Shown here piece by piece: positions 14,774-27,415 of a stretch of DNA of 64,000 nucleotides. The notes below the pieces were generated by a model, which did no database searches, was not told where the DNA came from, and was given only the letters and a program-made list of their open reading frames with translations. Both the position numbers and the translations under genes were made by a program. Position 1 is the stretch's first letter. Every line of letters begins with the position of its first letter. Origin of the DNA: Myripristis murdjan (Eukaryota; Chordata; Actinopteri; Holocentriformes; Holocentridae); assembly GCF_902150065.1 (NCBI RefSeq), contig NC_044003.1:17825987-17889986 (forward strand). Reading direction: 5' to 3'.

Positions 14774-15362
14774 CTAATCTTCAGAGTCAACACTTTCAAC
14801 GCTTTCATCCGAGTAACTACTGTGGAAAAAACTATCGTTGAATGGGATGGAGTCCGAGTTAATGCTGCTGTCTGTGTCCACAGAGACCACAGAGCTGAGG
14901 CTACTATCCATGGACAACAAGCTCCCTTCACTGTCGCTGCTCACGCTACTGTCGTCATCATGAATCACCATCACCACTGCGGGGCTGGCAGCTGGCGAAC
15001 ATAGAGAAAGCGCAGTCAAAGTCTTCACAAACATTAGGAAAAGCAACATCCTCTCTCCTGAATCTCTGAAGTTTTCCCTGCGGTGTGCAGCGCCTTATGC
15101 ACTGAAGTCCTTCACGTGCATTTGAAAGAAAAAGACGCACAATTCTCCTGTACTCAGCAAGGCTACAGCTTTGAGTCAGTGGGAGAGAGTGCTTGTGAAG
15201 TCCCAAACCTTCAAAGACTCATGCATATTATACTGCACAATTTCAACAACATGGCAGTAATATTTACCACCTTTTCTCATAACATCAAATAGAAATCCAG
15301 GAACCACCAGTTTGTGCATCATCGATTTGATATCAGAATGTAGTAGTAAGAAAGAAAAAAAA

Positions 15363-15414
<52 letters not shown>

Positions 15415-18400
15415 CAGAGCATTATAAGTTTCTTTTAAACTCTGAACACTGAATATTTTCCCTAACAGGCTATATTCTTTGTTGAATAACAGAATGTTTT
15501 TAACCTTTTACTTTGTATTATTTTTGACTATTTTCAGCATCAACCTGGATAACATTCACAGCTAACAGTTAAACACCCAGGCTGCTGGCCTGAGACGCCT
15601 CACTATAGAAACTGGTGGTGGTCTAGTACTCATTCAACTTTCCCCTGCGCTGAGCTTTCAAGGCTGTTCGGGGATTTAAAACGACAACATTCAGTCACAC
15701 GTCTGCTTCTCTGACAGTCAACTGTAGGACACTAATCAAACGAGTGGATAACGCACCTCTCACCTTTCCTCTGAGTGATGAGTGTCTGTCGCCTGGCCTT
15801 CATATCCAGGCTCAGGTTGTCTACCATGCTGGTGATGCAGTTGTCCAAAGCCAGGCAGCGGGTCTGAGACTGAATGACCTGTCGGCAGATGGGGCATTCG
15901 TCTTTCCTTTTACGCCACTCACTGATGCAGTGCAAGCAGAAGCTGTGAGCGCAGTTCAGGATGACTGCCTATGGAGGATGCAAGTGAAAATACAAACATA
16001 CTGAGTAAGTAAGCAAAACCAAAAACAGTCAAAACATAAAATCAAAATTTGGTAAAAAAGGCAAATACTTTACTTTGCACTACAGCTACTTTATGAAACT
16101 TCTACGATACACACGTGTGTTCAGTGTTATCCATTGGTCATCAGAGCATATCATAATCTTCTCTGACTATAGCACCAAGATGAGAGAACAGAAGCTGCCA
16201 CTGACTTAAAAATTTCACTAAAACATAGATGGAAGCTGGGGAAGGAAATTATTTTGTTTGTCAGTGTTGTTCAATCAGAGAACCCTTTCTCTGATTGAAC
16301 AACACTGACAAAGCTTAGGAGAAAAATTTAACAGATTAGAAACACAACAGAAAAAAAATGTAATGACAACTCTTAGTCTTACTTCAATGAAAAGTTCAGA
16401 GCAAATGATGCACTGAAGTTCATTCTCCAACACCTCCGTCACTTGGGTGACTACTTCTTCTTTCTGGGCTCTTGCCTTCTCCTTCTCTTCCTACAAATAA
16501 CAAAAAAAGAAAAGAAAATATTTCCCCTGGGTTCCTGAGCCTCAAAATTTGGCTGAAATGTTACCAAACAGTTATGCCGAACAGTAAAAGTAACATAGCT
16601 GCATACCTTGGTTACTTCCAGCTCTTTGTTTTTGGCCAAGAGAATCTCTTCAAAGCCTTGCCGAGAAAGGGCGAGCTCTTCTATTACTTTCTTTTGCTGA
16701 GGCCAATGTAAATAAAATAAAAAATGTAAAAAAAAAATAAAAATACAACAGTTAGTCAAATGTCTTGTTTATGCGGACTACCACATAAATACACTAAGAA
16801 CATCTGAAACATCACATTTACACTGTATGGTTAGTGGTTGCATTTGCATTCACATCACTGACTGAAAAATGAAATAAGTCAGGACAATATTTCCCTTTCC
16901 CTTACATGTATAGATTCCATAAAGTTTCCTACGATGAATTCCTGCACATTAGTAAATGAAGATGTAGTCCCAAATGTGGAGAAAATGTGGAGCCACAGTT
17001 ACAGACACACATAGACAATCTCCTCTGTATTATGTAACAGTTACATTTCTGTGCCAGTTACCTCCTGCAAGGCCTCTTCCAGCTGCTTCTTCAAAAGCTT
17101 CTCTTCCTGGCATGTTTTCTGTGCCTTTAAACCAAAAAAACATCACAGGTTAGTCGTATATGTGATGTGTATAACACTGGCCTACACAGTATAAACTTTC
17201 CTGGTAAAACATATTATATTGCAAGGGTTTCATACATCTTTGCCAAAAAAAAACAAAAATGCCATATGCTTCTTGTATAAGGGAAAAACATGCAGCCACC
17301 TCTGTAAATGCTATTTAACCTTATTGTCAAAGTGTCATATGTTAGAGTCAGAAGAAATACTAGAGTCCTGGATATTTTCTGTTTCAACACTTGATTTGAT
17401 TTCTGTAAAAGCTCCATGACATGAAAATCAATCCCTTTCATATATGTATCAACACAATGTAAACATGTGGCATGCTGCAAAATTCGGCTAAACCACTTTA
17501 AAACTGGACTTGTGTCTAATTAACAGATTGAGCATCCAGGTATGACTGTATTAGCAGTTGTCAGTTAAGTGCTGACAAATGCAAAATGACACAGCAGGCC
17601 CCCATTTTGAACCCCACTGCTGGTCAGGTAACCCATAGATGTTGTTGTGGCAATGCTGATTATTTCATGTATGACAAATTCTGCTGAGAAAAGTCTCACC
17701 TCTAGCTGCTTCTTTGTTTCACTGAAGGACCTCTCTAACGTTTCCATCCTGTGCATCTTGGCCCTGAGTGTCTCCAGCTGGCTCTGCAGCTCCCTGACCT
17801 GCTCCACCTTCAGCGGGTCGCCCTGCTGCGGCTGTCCCTCCAGGGACTCCACCCGCCGCCGTGTGTCGTCGACCCGCTCCCGCAGCATCAGGATGTTCTG
17901 GCTGTACCTACGAAGAACATAAATAAAAATGGGACTAAATCAACGAGGTCATATATCTTAGTTACAATGTTACTGTCAATGTCATGCAGCCCTAGTATCT
18001 ACCAACTAAGGGTAGCTTGGCTAATTTAGTGACACAGCAGAATTACATCTGACGTACATCTGCAAATTGTCCAGGTCACTGGGACAGCTGAGGCTATGTG
18101 AAGGCGGGTCTGCTGCTTGGACTTCTGCGCTGGATCCAGTTTCCTCTGGCTGGCTGGTACTGGGCCTCTGTTGGTGTTGGACTGGAGGGCAAGGCTGTGC
18201 AAAAGACTTGTCTGAGGATGAGCAGCGATACAGCTTGGGCTTCGATGAGGTTGACGGCTCAACTTCATCCATGTTGAATTTCCTCTTGGTCTTCTTGGAT
18301 ATGAGGGCTGTTTTGGCATCACTGCTGTGCACCTTGGCTAGGAAAGGTTTAATGTCTTTAAGGGGACGCTGAACAAGGAGGTACTCATACTCCACTTTGG

Positions 18401-19043
18401 TTCCGATTATGGGGACCCCAAGCTGCACCGAGTCCCCGAGCCTGAGGCGATGGACTGCCTCAGCGGGTATGCGCTTTCCATTCACCGACACACCATTAAG
18501 ACTCTGAGAAAGAAAGCAACATCTTCTTTATCAGTGCATCTGACAGCCATATTTAACCTTTACACAAAGTAGACTACCTTACCTTCCTGTCTGTCACTGT
18601 CCACTGCCCATCTTCCATTTGTTTGAAAACACAGTGCAGCCTGGAGATCATTAAAGGACAACTTGGAGACAAGAGCTGATAAGTGACATCTAAACCACGT
18701 CCAATCGTGATCTAGACAGTCCAAAACAAGACACAACAACATTCACCTGGTAAGTTAGCAAGTTACACGGTTCACTACAGTTAATGAGCCAACACTGACT
18801 TTAATTCGACCAAAAAACAGCGTCTCTATGAGAAAACACTAATAAAAGAGTGGTGTAAAGATTTAATTTTTTTAGCGGACTCTAACTCCAGCTTAGAGTT
18901 AAAGTTAGCAAGTTAGCACCCCGCACCTCTGTGTTGTCGAGCAAGAGAAGCCAGTCTGAATTTCTCCCGACTCGCATTAAACACCAAGCCTCCGTATTGG
19001 CACATTCGTCCTCCTCAGCTGCAGAAGAAGTTACGGAGTCCAT
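14774..19043 (-). CDS. rnf8: rnf8, FHA- and RING-domain E3 ubiquitin ligase
   Basis: Nuclear E3 ligase. Its FHA domain binds phospho-MDC1 at double-strand breaks, and its RING works with UBC13 to build K63 ubiquitin chains that recruit RNF168, BRCA1 and 53BP1. Minus-strand exons: 19043-18927, 18711-18583, 18503-18058, 17907-17700, 17124-17062, 16696-16607, 16490-16383, 15968-15764, 14991-14774; sum 528 codons, 527 aa (human 485). The FHA region (about residues 15-110) shows GRG, SRLHC and SLNG. A coiled coil spans about 220-375. The RING (about 378-419) has CIIC, NCAHSFCLHC and CPIC, a complete C3HC4 set. The last exon adds 72 residues, Ser/Asp-rich and without Lys or Arg. Its phase-1 acceptor matches the donor after TQRK. 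If the last intron were retained, the protein would end 10 residues after TQRK, at 15732. It is divergent from aida. Confidence 0.94.
15354..15411. repeat. poly(A) plus (TA)n tract in the last rnf8 intron
   Basis: About 27 A followed by about 15 TA units, within the intron separating the RING exon from the acidic terminal exon. Confidence 0.95.
16257..16312. repeat. perfect inverted repeat, 26-bp arms with 4-nt loop
   Basis: The left arm 16257-16282 (TTTGTCAGTGTTGTTCAATC and on) is the exact reverse complement of the right arm 16287-16312, separated by CCCT. It lies in the intron before the second RING exon of rnf8, and the RNA would form a long, perfect hairpin in either orientation. Confidence 0.95.
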
Positions 19044-19633
19044 TTCATCTCATTCTGCTGGCCAACAAGCCAGAAAACACACATACACACACAGAAGCGG
19101 GTTCGTCTTTTCACAGCATCTGTTCTCTGCACTTTACACCAGTCAAGCTTCTTCTTCTTCTTCGGACTACAAACCAACATTAAAGCTGCATGGCGCCACC
19201 ACCCTACCGGCGTATGTAACAACATGCATTTGGAGAGCAGTTTTGCTCTGGATATAGTCGTGTAATTATTCAAATAAAACCACTGGAACCTGTAATTGCT
19301 TCTCCTTTGTTTCTAATAAACCTTTAATTATATGTATTTATTTATTTATTTATTCAGGCCTAACTCTATTATGAAATTTGGTGGCTTGATGGTTCCTTGG
19401 GGTAAATTAGACAAATATCTTTTCAAGTTGACTGTAATCTTGTAGTTGGACCTTTCTGTTCCTTCTTGGAGTATTTTGGCCAGCCGTATAAATGTGGCGC
19501 TTCGGCCGATATGGATGTAAGTATATGTTCAAATTTACAAATTGCTACAAAATTTCCTTATTTTCACATTGGTGCGCTCTTCTACCAGAAAACCTTGTTT
19601 GTTTTTATCATAAAACCTCACCAACGAATTAAA

Positions 19634-19715
<82 letters not shown>

Positions 19716-20758
19716 CTATTTAACTTAAAAAATAAAAATAAAAAAACCCCTGAAAATCAAAAACTAAAAAAAAAAAAAAAAAAAAAAAAATCAGAGGATC
19801 TCGTGACGCCAGAGGCAGGGCGTGTGTAGTTCAGGAACTCGATCATCCCTGAGACAAAGGTACTCTGCGGGCAAAACAACACCTTATTATTTACTCCCAT
19901 AAATACATTTACAAATAAAACTGTTGAGATGACTACACACTGACATAAACTCCACCATTTAATCACTAAGTGTTCACTCTCTGGTCTCTCTGTGAGAGAG
20001 TGAACAAAATGTAACAGCTTTTATTATACAAATACAGCCATACACGCCACTGTAAAATAATTAATAAGCTGATTTTTAATTTAATAAGTTGTTCGTCTGT
20101 GTGGTTGCTGTGTAAACCCTCCGGTGTTTGTGTTTATTAATCGTTCTACTTATATTGAGGACGTTTTTTGGAAAAAAAAAAAAAAAAATCGATAAAAGGA
20201 TACGCACACCTGTAACTGTATAGGTTAATTAATTAGAATTTTTATCGGCCAGTATGTCGTTTAGCAAAAAGTTTTATTTCTCTGCCATTCATGGACTAAG
20301 CGAGAAAAAAAATAATATATTCATCAAAAACGAAAGCTGTCTTCAAAAAATCCTTTGAATGCATCAGATCGAGTGTCATCGCCTCTGTTTGCTGTTAAAA
20401 AAAAACAAAAAAAAAAACACTGTAAATTACGCCCTCCTGTAGCGCAGTGCTAAGACAGGGCACCTCCATAAGCAATGAGATTATGAAATTATGCAGGATT
20501 CGTTGAATTGGCTTCCGTTCGGGCGACCCCGTCCTCCAAAACGTGCGCACCCCACTTAGGCGGGACTTCCTCTGGCTCACGGATGCGATATTAGGGTGAG
20601 CAGGCAGAAGGGCTTGGTCGGGGTGTCACCGGTTTCTCTGTGTGCCCCCGGATAGCACATAACCTGGGAGACGACGATGCTGCAAGGGGCGCAACTTTGA
20701 GCTACAAACATTAACATTAATACTATCGGCGATGCTGACCTGAGAGCGCCCTGTGAAA
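19044..20758. promoter_or_regulatory. shared divergent upstream region of rnf8 and aida
   Basis: About 1.7 kb between the two start codons, with the genes pointing away from each other. It should contain both promoters. The aida-proximal end (about 20500-20750) is the GC-richer part. The centre is filled with low-complexity DNA: a TATT-rich stretch near 19334-19360, the CA microsatellite at 19636-19713 and A-runs near 19768-19790 and 20171-20189. No TATA box is obvious at either gene. Confidence 0.5.
19636..19713. repeat. (CA)n microsatellite, about 39 units
   Basis: Long uninterrupted CA run; likely highly polymorphic. Confidence 0.98.
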
Positions 20759-23700
20759 ATGTCCGATGTCAACAAGACTATTCAGAAATGGCACGCCAGT
20801 TTTAGAAAAGGCACAGACTTTGATTCGTGGGGACAATTAGTGGAGGCTATAGATGAGTACCAAATGTAAGTTGCAACGATCAACATGTGTATGATGACTC
20901 TCCGCCGGTGGTTTTCCATGTCAAACAGCGCGGCATGCCTCTTTTTTTCCCTTCCGTAACTCCGCGATGCATCTGCGGCTGTCCTTTCTGAGATATGCAG
21001 GCAAACAGGACACATAGGAGGTAGCTGATGCATGGTGACGCTTTGCACGAAGTTACTCAGTTTTCATACCAGTAAATAAACACCACCCATTGATGACTAG
21101 TGAATGTGGCACCAGGATCAGACCCGCAGTGCAAGAAATCATGTTGCATCCCAACTTCATTCACCCCAGTCGAGCTGATTGGGACTTCTCCTAATTAGCC
21201 CGTTTGCCCTGTTTTGGAAAATATCGCCGCTGCTGCCCGTGTTGTAATATAATGTGTCATGCAGTGCAGGAATAGGCCAACATTTCTCAGAATATTGAGA
21301 AATAGTCAGCCACACCCTCACATTGTTATGGGTGGGGTTTCACTTGTTTAGGCAAAAAAAAAAAAAAAAAAGTGTTTTGCGAGCAGGCAGGATGAGGAGT
21401 GGGAGGCTTGGTAACTTTTCATGCGGTGATCTACTTTGCCAAGCGATAGATTTATTATCTGAATGTGCAAATAATGCCAAGTCCGAATATGCACCGCTGC
21501 GCCTTCTCTGTGTGGCCACGAGGGGGCGCAGATGCACAGCCATTCATCAGTGCAGTGAAAGGTGCAAGAGTTTGCACTATGCAGTGTGAAAACATGCTCT
21601 TATAACTGTCAACATTTTACTTGACCCAGATTAGCACGGCAGCTGCAAAAAGAGGTGCAGTCAACAAATTCATCCGACTTCACAGAGGAGCAAAAGGTAA
21701 ACTACACAGCCTGCCAGAACATCATCATCCTCTATCTCCTGCGCTGACTATTCCACACATCCTTAACACCGTGTGTGTGTTTGCTTCTCCGTAGAAAACA
21801 TTAGGGAAGTTTGCAACATGCCTGGAGATGAGAAGTGCGAGTTTGCAGGTTTGTATCATGTCCTCCTGCGCTCTCTTTCATCAGTATGACAGTGGCATCG
21901 TCATCATCAAAATAACTGCTGTAAGGGAGCACCTTGATGGTTCGCTGTGTCAGGAAACAGGAGCTTCTCTCAAAAGAGATGAAAGCGTTGTGTGCCTCAG
22001 CTGTCAACTACCAGCAAGTTTGGAGTCCTCTGGGTGGCATTGATTGCTCTTGTCTGTTTGTTTCATTGTCAAAATGCGGGGATAGATCTAAGGGCTGAGA
22101 AATTAGTCTTTCTTTCCAAAGATGAAAACTGCGTCTTATGTTTGCTCTTCCTCAGTGCACACAGTCAAAGGAGGAGTTCAAGTTAGAAGACCTGAAAAAA
22201 CTGGAACCTAGTAAGTTCACTGACTAATGGGAAGTGTCACACTGTTAAACCTCATGTCGTTGTGTGTTCTGACATTTTATGTGCGCTCAAGGCTTTCTCC
22301 TTTCACCAACAGTTATTAAAAATATACTGACCTACAACAAAGAGTTTCCCTTTGATGTCCAGCCAGTGCCAATGAGGTAACTGTTCCCTCTGTCTCCTAT
22401 CTGACTGTAGTATCTTCATCACGGTTTACATTATATCTCCATGTGGAGTGACACAATCCCATTTTTCTTCATGCATATATTTCTGTCCATATCTCTGCAT
22501 ATCAGTGCTGAAACAATTAGTTGATCAGTCAGTTAGTAAATCAATAGATGATTACTATATTTTAATTTGGATAATCAAATAACCATTTTACTTTTTTTTT
22601 TTTAAATTAAAAAATCCAAACATTCCAGCGTTACTAAGATCACTTGCTTACTTTTCTCCACTCATATAATTGTAAACAGTACTACTGCAAATAATAATTG
22701 TTATTATTTTTGTTTTTGTTGATATTATTATAACTTTTTTTTTTTTTTTTATTGGGCCGTGTAAGTAAGACTAAGGATGAAGTGTGATGGCATCATTTTA
22801 GGCTCTGCTAACTTCCTATGTGCATTTGTCATTATTTTTTACACTGTAAAGCCTAAATTATTAATCAGTTAATTGAAAAAATAACCGATAAATTAAATAA
22901 ATTAATGAATAATGAAAATGATCATCTCTTCAGCTGCATCAAGCCTGACTGTGTATGAGATGATACATGTTTCTGGAAAAAAGCCTTGTATTTATAGTGT
23001 CTGAACCCATAAATACACTCCACTGTAAAATTAACTTTTGTATTTCCGTACATATTTCTGCACATATGCTACCCCTATCTGTAATATTTGATAATGTGAA
23101 CCTAAAGTACACATTTGCATGTCTGTATATTCTATCTCCACACCTGCTAATGTGAACAGGTAAGGATGCAGCCTCTTCAGACCTGTTGCATCCTGTTGCC
23201 AAAGATGCTTTATTCTTATTTCTGACATTATCCTAATTTCAGTCTTTTATTTCATTCACTCTTAATATAATCTGCTCTTAATAATTTTTCCATTTTTGTC
23301 CTTCAGGAAGATCCTTGCTCCTGGCGAGGAGGAGAACCTGGAGCTTGAGGAGGAGGAGGATGCCGCAGCAGGAGCGGGCTCTCCAGAGGCCTTTCCCCCC
23401 AGAGTGCCTGGTACTGTACAGTAAGCCCGCTCGGCAACAGCTGCTCTTTGGGACGCGCTTGTGTCGTGCCGTTTTGTCATGTTGTCCTGTTTCCCGACGG
23501 CTGTTGGATTTTGAGAGTGTGTGTGTGTCTTTCTTTCAGTGCATGGTTGATTCGTCTCGCAGCTCTCAGTGGAAACATACACATAGCATGTTGCAGAATA
23601 CACAGGAATGTGACTGAAAAAATGCCACTCTGCCATGGATTTGAGCAGCTGGTTGTATGTGATGGCCAATGCAGATGTCTGATTTGTTCCACCGCTAACA

Positions 23701-25603
23701 ACTGTTCAGTTTCCAGAGTTTAAGACGAAAAGCTAAACACAAATTAGATATCAGTCCGTTTCTGTAACTTTTGTCCATTCCAGGTACGTTGTTGCCACGG
23801 TTACCATCAGAGCCTAGGATGACACTACTCACAATAAAGATTGACAAAATTGGGTTGAAGGATGCCGGGCAATGCATCGATCCTTACATGACCATTAGTG
23901 TAAAAGGTACGTGACGCTCGGGATTAACGCTGACACAAACACTGATTGGTGTAGTGGTGAAGATTCTTCTTCACCACTACACTACTTCTTCTACTGCCTC
24001 ATTAAAAAAAATTAAAAGCCACGCAGCAGTGTAGAGTCAGTCTGGGTATTATAGACAAAATCATATAACATAAAATCTTGGACTGAATACCTCAGTATCT
24101 AATTATGAAGGGACCCTTCATAATTATGAAGGGATTCTTCTCCATTTAAGTGTAGCAGAGCCTTTCCAGTGAGGCCATTGCTCTGTTAGACCTAAATGGA
24201 ACAGAGCCATAATTAACACCAGTGTTTACCCTGCTATTCATGCCAAAAAGGTCTCTCATGACGATAATGTTGATATTGTACGGATGGCTATTAAGATATT
24301 TACACAGGAGGTTTTTGATAAACAGTGATTACTAATGTGGATATGATGACCGACAGGTAGAGGCAAATAACAGAACAGCAACAGTCTAATAGACAACAGA
24401 CAGGTTAAGAAAATTGCATCCCTTTAATGTCATACCACTATTTCAACTGGGAAAAGACGGCACTTAAGTCACAATTTTAATATATCAGAAATCCCAGATG
24501 ATATCTTGTCTCATGTTATGTTATCGATATAATGTTGATATCGTTATCAAACCATAGTGTGGAGTGCGCACTTTTCTTTTAAGGAACAGTTAAAAAAAAT
24601 AAATAAATACTTTCCCTCAGTGCAGTCTGTCCACGGTCTTCCCTGTCTCCCTTCACCCCGACACAGTAGGGGTGGATGGGTTATGTTTCGTGGAGCTCAA
24701 ACAATTAAAAATGTTTGCATACTGTATTTGGGTAAACTGTCCCTTTAAAAATACTGCTGAAGGGCTTGACCACAAAGTCATACAGATATGCTGAGGAATG
24801 TGTAACGGGGGTGTTTTTTATTTTGATTTGTGACTGTTTTCACAGTCAGCTTGTCCTCTGTGTCCCCCGCCCTGCAGATCTGAATGGTGTGGACCTGAAC
24901 CCGGTGCAGGACACTCCTGTGGCCACCAGAAAAGAAGACACGTACATTCACTTCAGCGTGGATGTGGAGATCCAGAGACACGTGGAGAGATTACCAAAAG
25001 GTGCTGCCTCACCACATGCAGGACTGTATTGTCACACGTACATAGTGTGTATTGATCTGACCCTTAAAGCAAAATTGACTGTATCACAATTAAATATTAC
25101 GATAGGTTTTGGATGAGTACTTCAATATCCAAACTGTGACAATAATGTCTGATAAACAATCACTAGTAATAAGTTTAGCCTCATATCATAGTACTGATAT
25201 ATAATACTAATAAATTATTCAGTCATACTCTTATTCTCCATCCCATAATATTCATATTGTTGGGTCTGTTATGAATTCATCCTCCAGGGGCAGCTATCTT
25301 CTTCGAGTTCAAGCACTACAAACCCAAAAAGAGATTTACCAGCACAAAATGTTTTGCCTTCATGGAAATGGACGAGATCAAACCGGGTCCCATCGTCATT
25401 GAGCTGTAAGGAGCCCGCCCTGTTTATCGTAGTTGCAACATTGCATGGGATTTTAGTGCATCAGCGCAGTCAATCATGAAGCCCTTTTGTTGTCAAACCC
25501 CAGGTACAAGAAGCCCACCGACTTCAAGAGGAAGAAGCTCCAGCTCCTGACGAAGAAACCACTCTATCTGCATCTTCATCAGACGTTGCACAAGGACAGC
25601 TAG
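20759..25603 (+). CDS. aida: aida, axin interactor, dorsalization-associated protein
   Basis: AIDA binds axin, blocks axin-mediated JNK activation and limits dorsalization in zebrafish embryos; in mammals it also affects ER-associated degradation of fat-synthesis enzymes. Exons: 20759-20865, 21630-21696, 21795-21848, 22156-22210, 22313-22376, 23307-23410, 23784-23906, 24878-25000, 25288-25405, 25504-25603, all GT-AG and phase-consistent, giving 304 aa (human 306). The N-terminal helical region starts MSDVNKTIQKWHASFRKGTD. A linker has the acidic patch ENLELEEEED. The C-terminal C2-like membrane-binding domain (about 150-300) includes LLTIKIDKIGLKDAGQCIDP, FFEFKHYKPKKRFTSTKCFA and ends in PLYLHLHQTLHKDS. 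The start context AAAATGTCC follows GC-rich DNA. The gene is convergent with mia3, its neighbour also in human 1q41. Confidence 0.97.
21514..21530 (+). promoter_or_regulatory. CTCF-like motif in aida intron 1
   Basis: GGCCACGAGGGGGCGCA fits the vertebrate CTCF core (CCASYAGRKGGCRS). Prediction from the sequence only. Confidence 0.45.
22500..22910. repeat. interspersed repeat of the 'gctgaaacaattagttgat' type in aida intron 5
   Basis: Begins AGTGCTGAAACAATTAGTTG and runs through AT-rich DNA ending in TTAATCAGTTAATTGAAAAA. I recognise the 'gctgaaacgattagtcgatt' consensus as a common teleost repeat. It is non-coding, its family is not assigned, and its boundaries are approximate. Confidence 0.55.
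23949..23982. repeat. perfect 15-bp inverted repeat in aida intron 7
   Basis: GTGTAGTGGTGAAGA at 23949-23963, 4-nt loop, exact reverse complement at 23968-23982. Confidence 0.9.
24100..24126. repeat. perfect 13-bp inverted repeat in aida intron 7
   Basis: TAATTATGAAGGG, one unpaired A, then its exact reverse complement; a further partial copy (TTATGAAGGGA) follows directly. It lies about 120 bp from the inverted repeat at 23949-23982. Confidence 0.9.
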
Positions 25604-27415
25604 GTCAGGCAGAAGGAGCATGCCGTCAACCCTGAAGCACCTCGTGTTTTTTTGTTTTTTTATTGTCTTACATCATTCATCATCAAGCAAAATTTGGCGT
25701 TCCACCTCAGCACCGTCAGCAATACTAATCCAAGGCTGTAGTCCTCATTTTGTCCATGGTTGGAAACGGAAGATTAGGGGAATTGAGCCAAATGAGAGTC
25801 ACATAAGCTCAGACCAGCAGATCATTGTTGCAGTTTGGTAGCTTCAAATATCTCTATTTTTTCTTTGAATGTGCATATCATACTGCTGTTGCGGGAAAAA
25901 AAAGGTTTAAGGGATTTTAATGTTTTTACTTGAACTCAAGGTTTACATGCTCGCTCATAATGTAGAGCAGGTTTAATGGGTGTTTTGGACATTTGAGGAT
26001 ATGAAAGTCGAGGGTTTTCATCCGACAGCAGCAGCATGCCCAAAACACAGTCACACCTTATTTCCAGTCTTCCTTAGCCTTCTGATTTAGGGGAAGCAAC
26101 GCAGCCATGAATGTTTGGGAGTTGCAGCAGGTGCTTCATTTGAGCTCGAGTCTTGATGTAATTTGAGTCTTAACCTTTGGACTATGGTTGGTGCACGCTC
26201 CAGCAGAGTTGGAAAAAAAAAAATTAAATGCAGCTCTGGTGGCTTGGGAAATACGGGCATGCTCGGCAAACACATTCCTTGAACAAATACAAGGTTTGAA
26301 TAAAAAGCAAGCTCTTCACAGTTGCACAACCGGCCCTATCAGGCCACCAAAGGTGCATTCCCTAAATTTTCTCACACTCCTTGAGAAGCCCAGTGTGTAG
26401 TCCCAGTATTGGATTCAGCAAAGGTGGAGTGTCAACTCAAACTGCACAACAGTGCTGTGACCGAATTCCTTTACATCCTATTTAGCGTGGGGGCATTTTC
26501 AGAATACAGACTTTTAAAGGAATGTCAAAATTTCTCAAACGAGTGTGCTTTAAATGCCAGCTTTTTTATACTCTGTGAATATTCATTTCAGCACAGATTG
26601 AGAATGTGACCCAGGGTCTATGGAATTTCCCCAGAATTCCAGGTGAAATGCCGACAATAAACACATATCAGTGTTCATGCTACAGTATGTATTGAATTTA
26701 GTACGTCAAAATAGCCTTTGCATACATTTTATAAATATGCAGGTACTAAAATGGGAGTAGTGTGGTTTGCATGCTGGAGATACTGATGTGTATTCTGTGT
26801 GCAGTGCAAGCGTTTGGTTCAACAGCGCTTCCCCAGAAAGCAGAAATGAAGTGACCGTGTGGAACTGCTGCAGAGATGCTTATCCTCTGCCTGGAAATTG
26901 GTTTTTAATCTAGTTACTGTGCGGGATAAAGGAATGTTTTGGAACACCATTTTTCATGCACACAAGAGTCTAGGGACCAGTGCTTGTGCAGGATTGCTTG
27001 TAGGAGACTCACTCTTGGACTGCGGTCTTATGGATCATCTTTCACTGCGGCTGTTACTAAGAAGAGCCCACTAAATGTCATGTTATCACTCCTTTATAAA
27101 GGACTTTTTTTTTTAATGAGGTTGCACGTAACATCACTTTCCATTCTGATTCTGCCATGTCCTTCTACACTACAACATTCTCTCCATTGAATTGTTTTGA
27201 TTTTAGATTTTATTTTTGTAATGTCAAGATGTCAGGACTGTAAATTAATTCTAAGATACACTAATTGATGACTATAACTGTGCTATGCGTGCTATGATAT
27301 GACAGGATTGAGAATTGTTGACAGTATTTTAGTTTTGTTGACAGATTGAGGGAAATTGTATCAAATATTTACACTGCTTTCATTTCTAATAAACTACAAA
27401 ATGCTGCTGACGAGC
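25604..27415 (+). other. aida 3' UTR
   Basis: Transcribed, non-coding. An AATAAA at 27388-27393 followed by a T/G-rich stretch is the most likely distal end; another AATAAA near 26656 could give a shorter form. Confidence 0.6.

Noticed and set aside
14774-15049. Independent single-exon gene for a secreted acidic phosphoprotein
   Set aside because: The apparent signal peptide is the pyrimidine tract of a splice acceptor. Phase, exon sum and poly(A) position fit a terminal rnf8 exon better.
15732-15764. Alternative rnf8 end by reading through the last intron (GERCVIHSFD then stop)
   Set aside because: A consensus GTGAGA donor sits exactly at the end of the conserved sequence and no canonical poly(A) signal follows nearby; kept only as a possible minor form.
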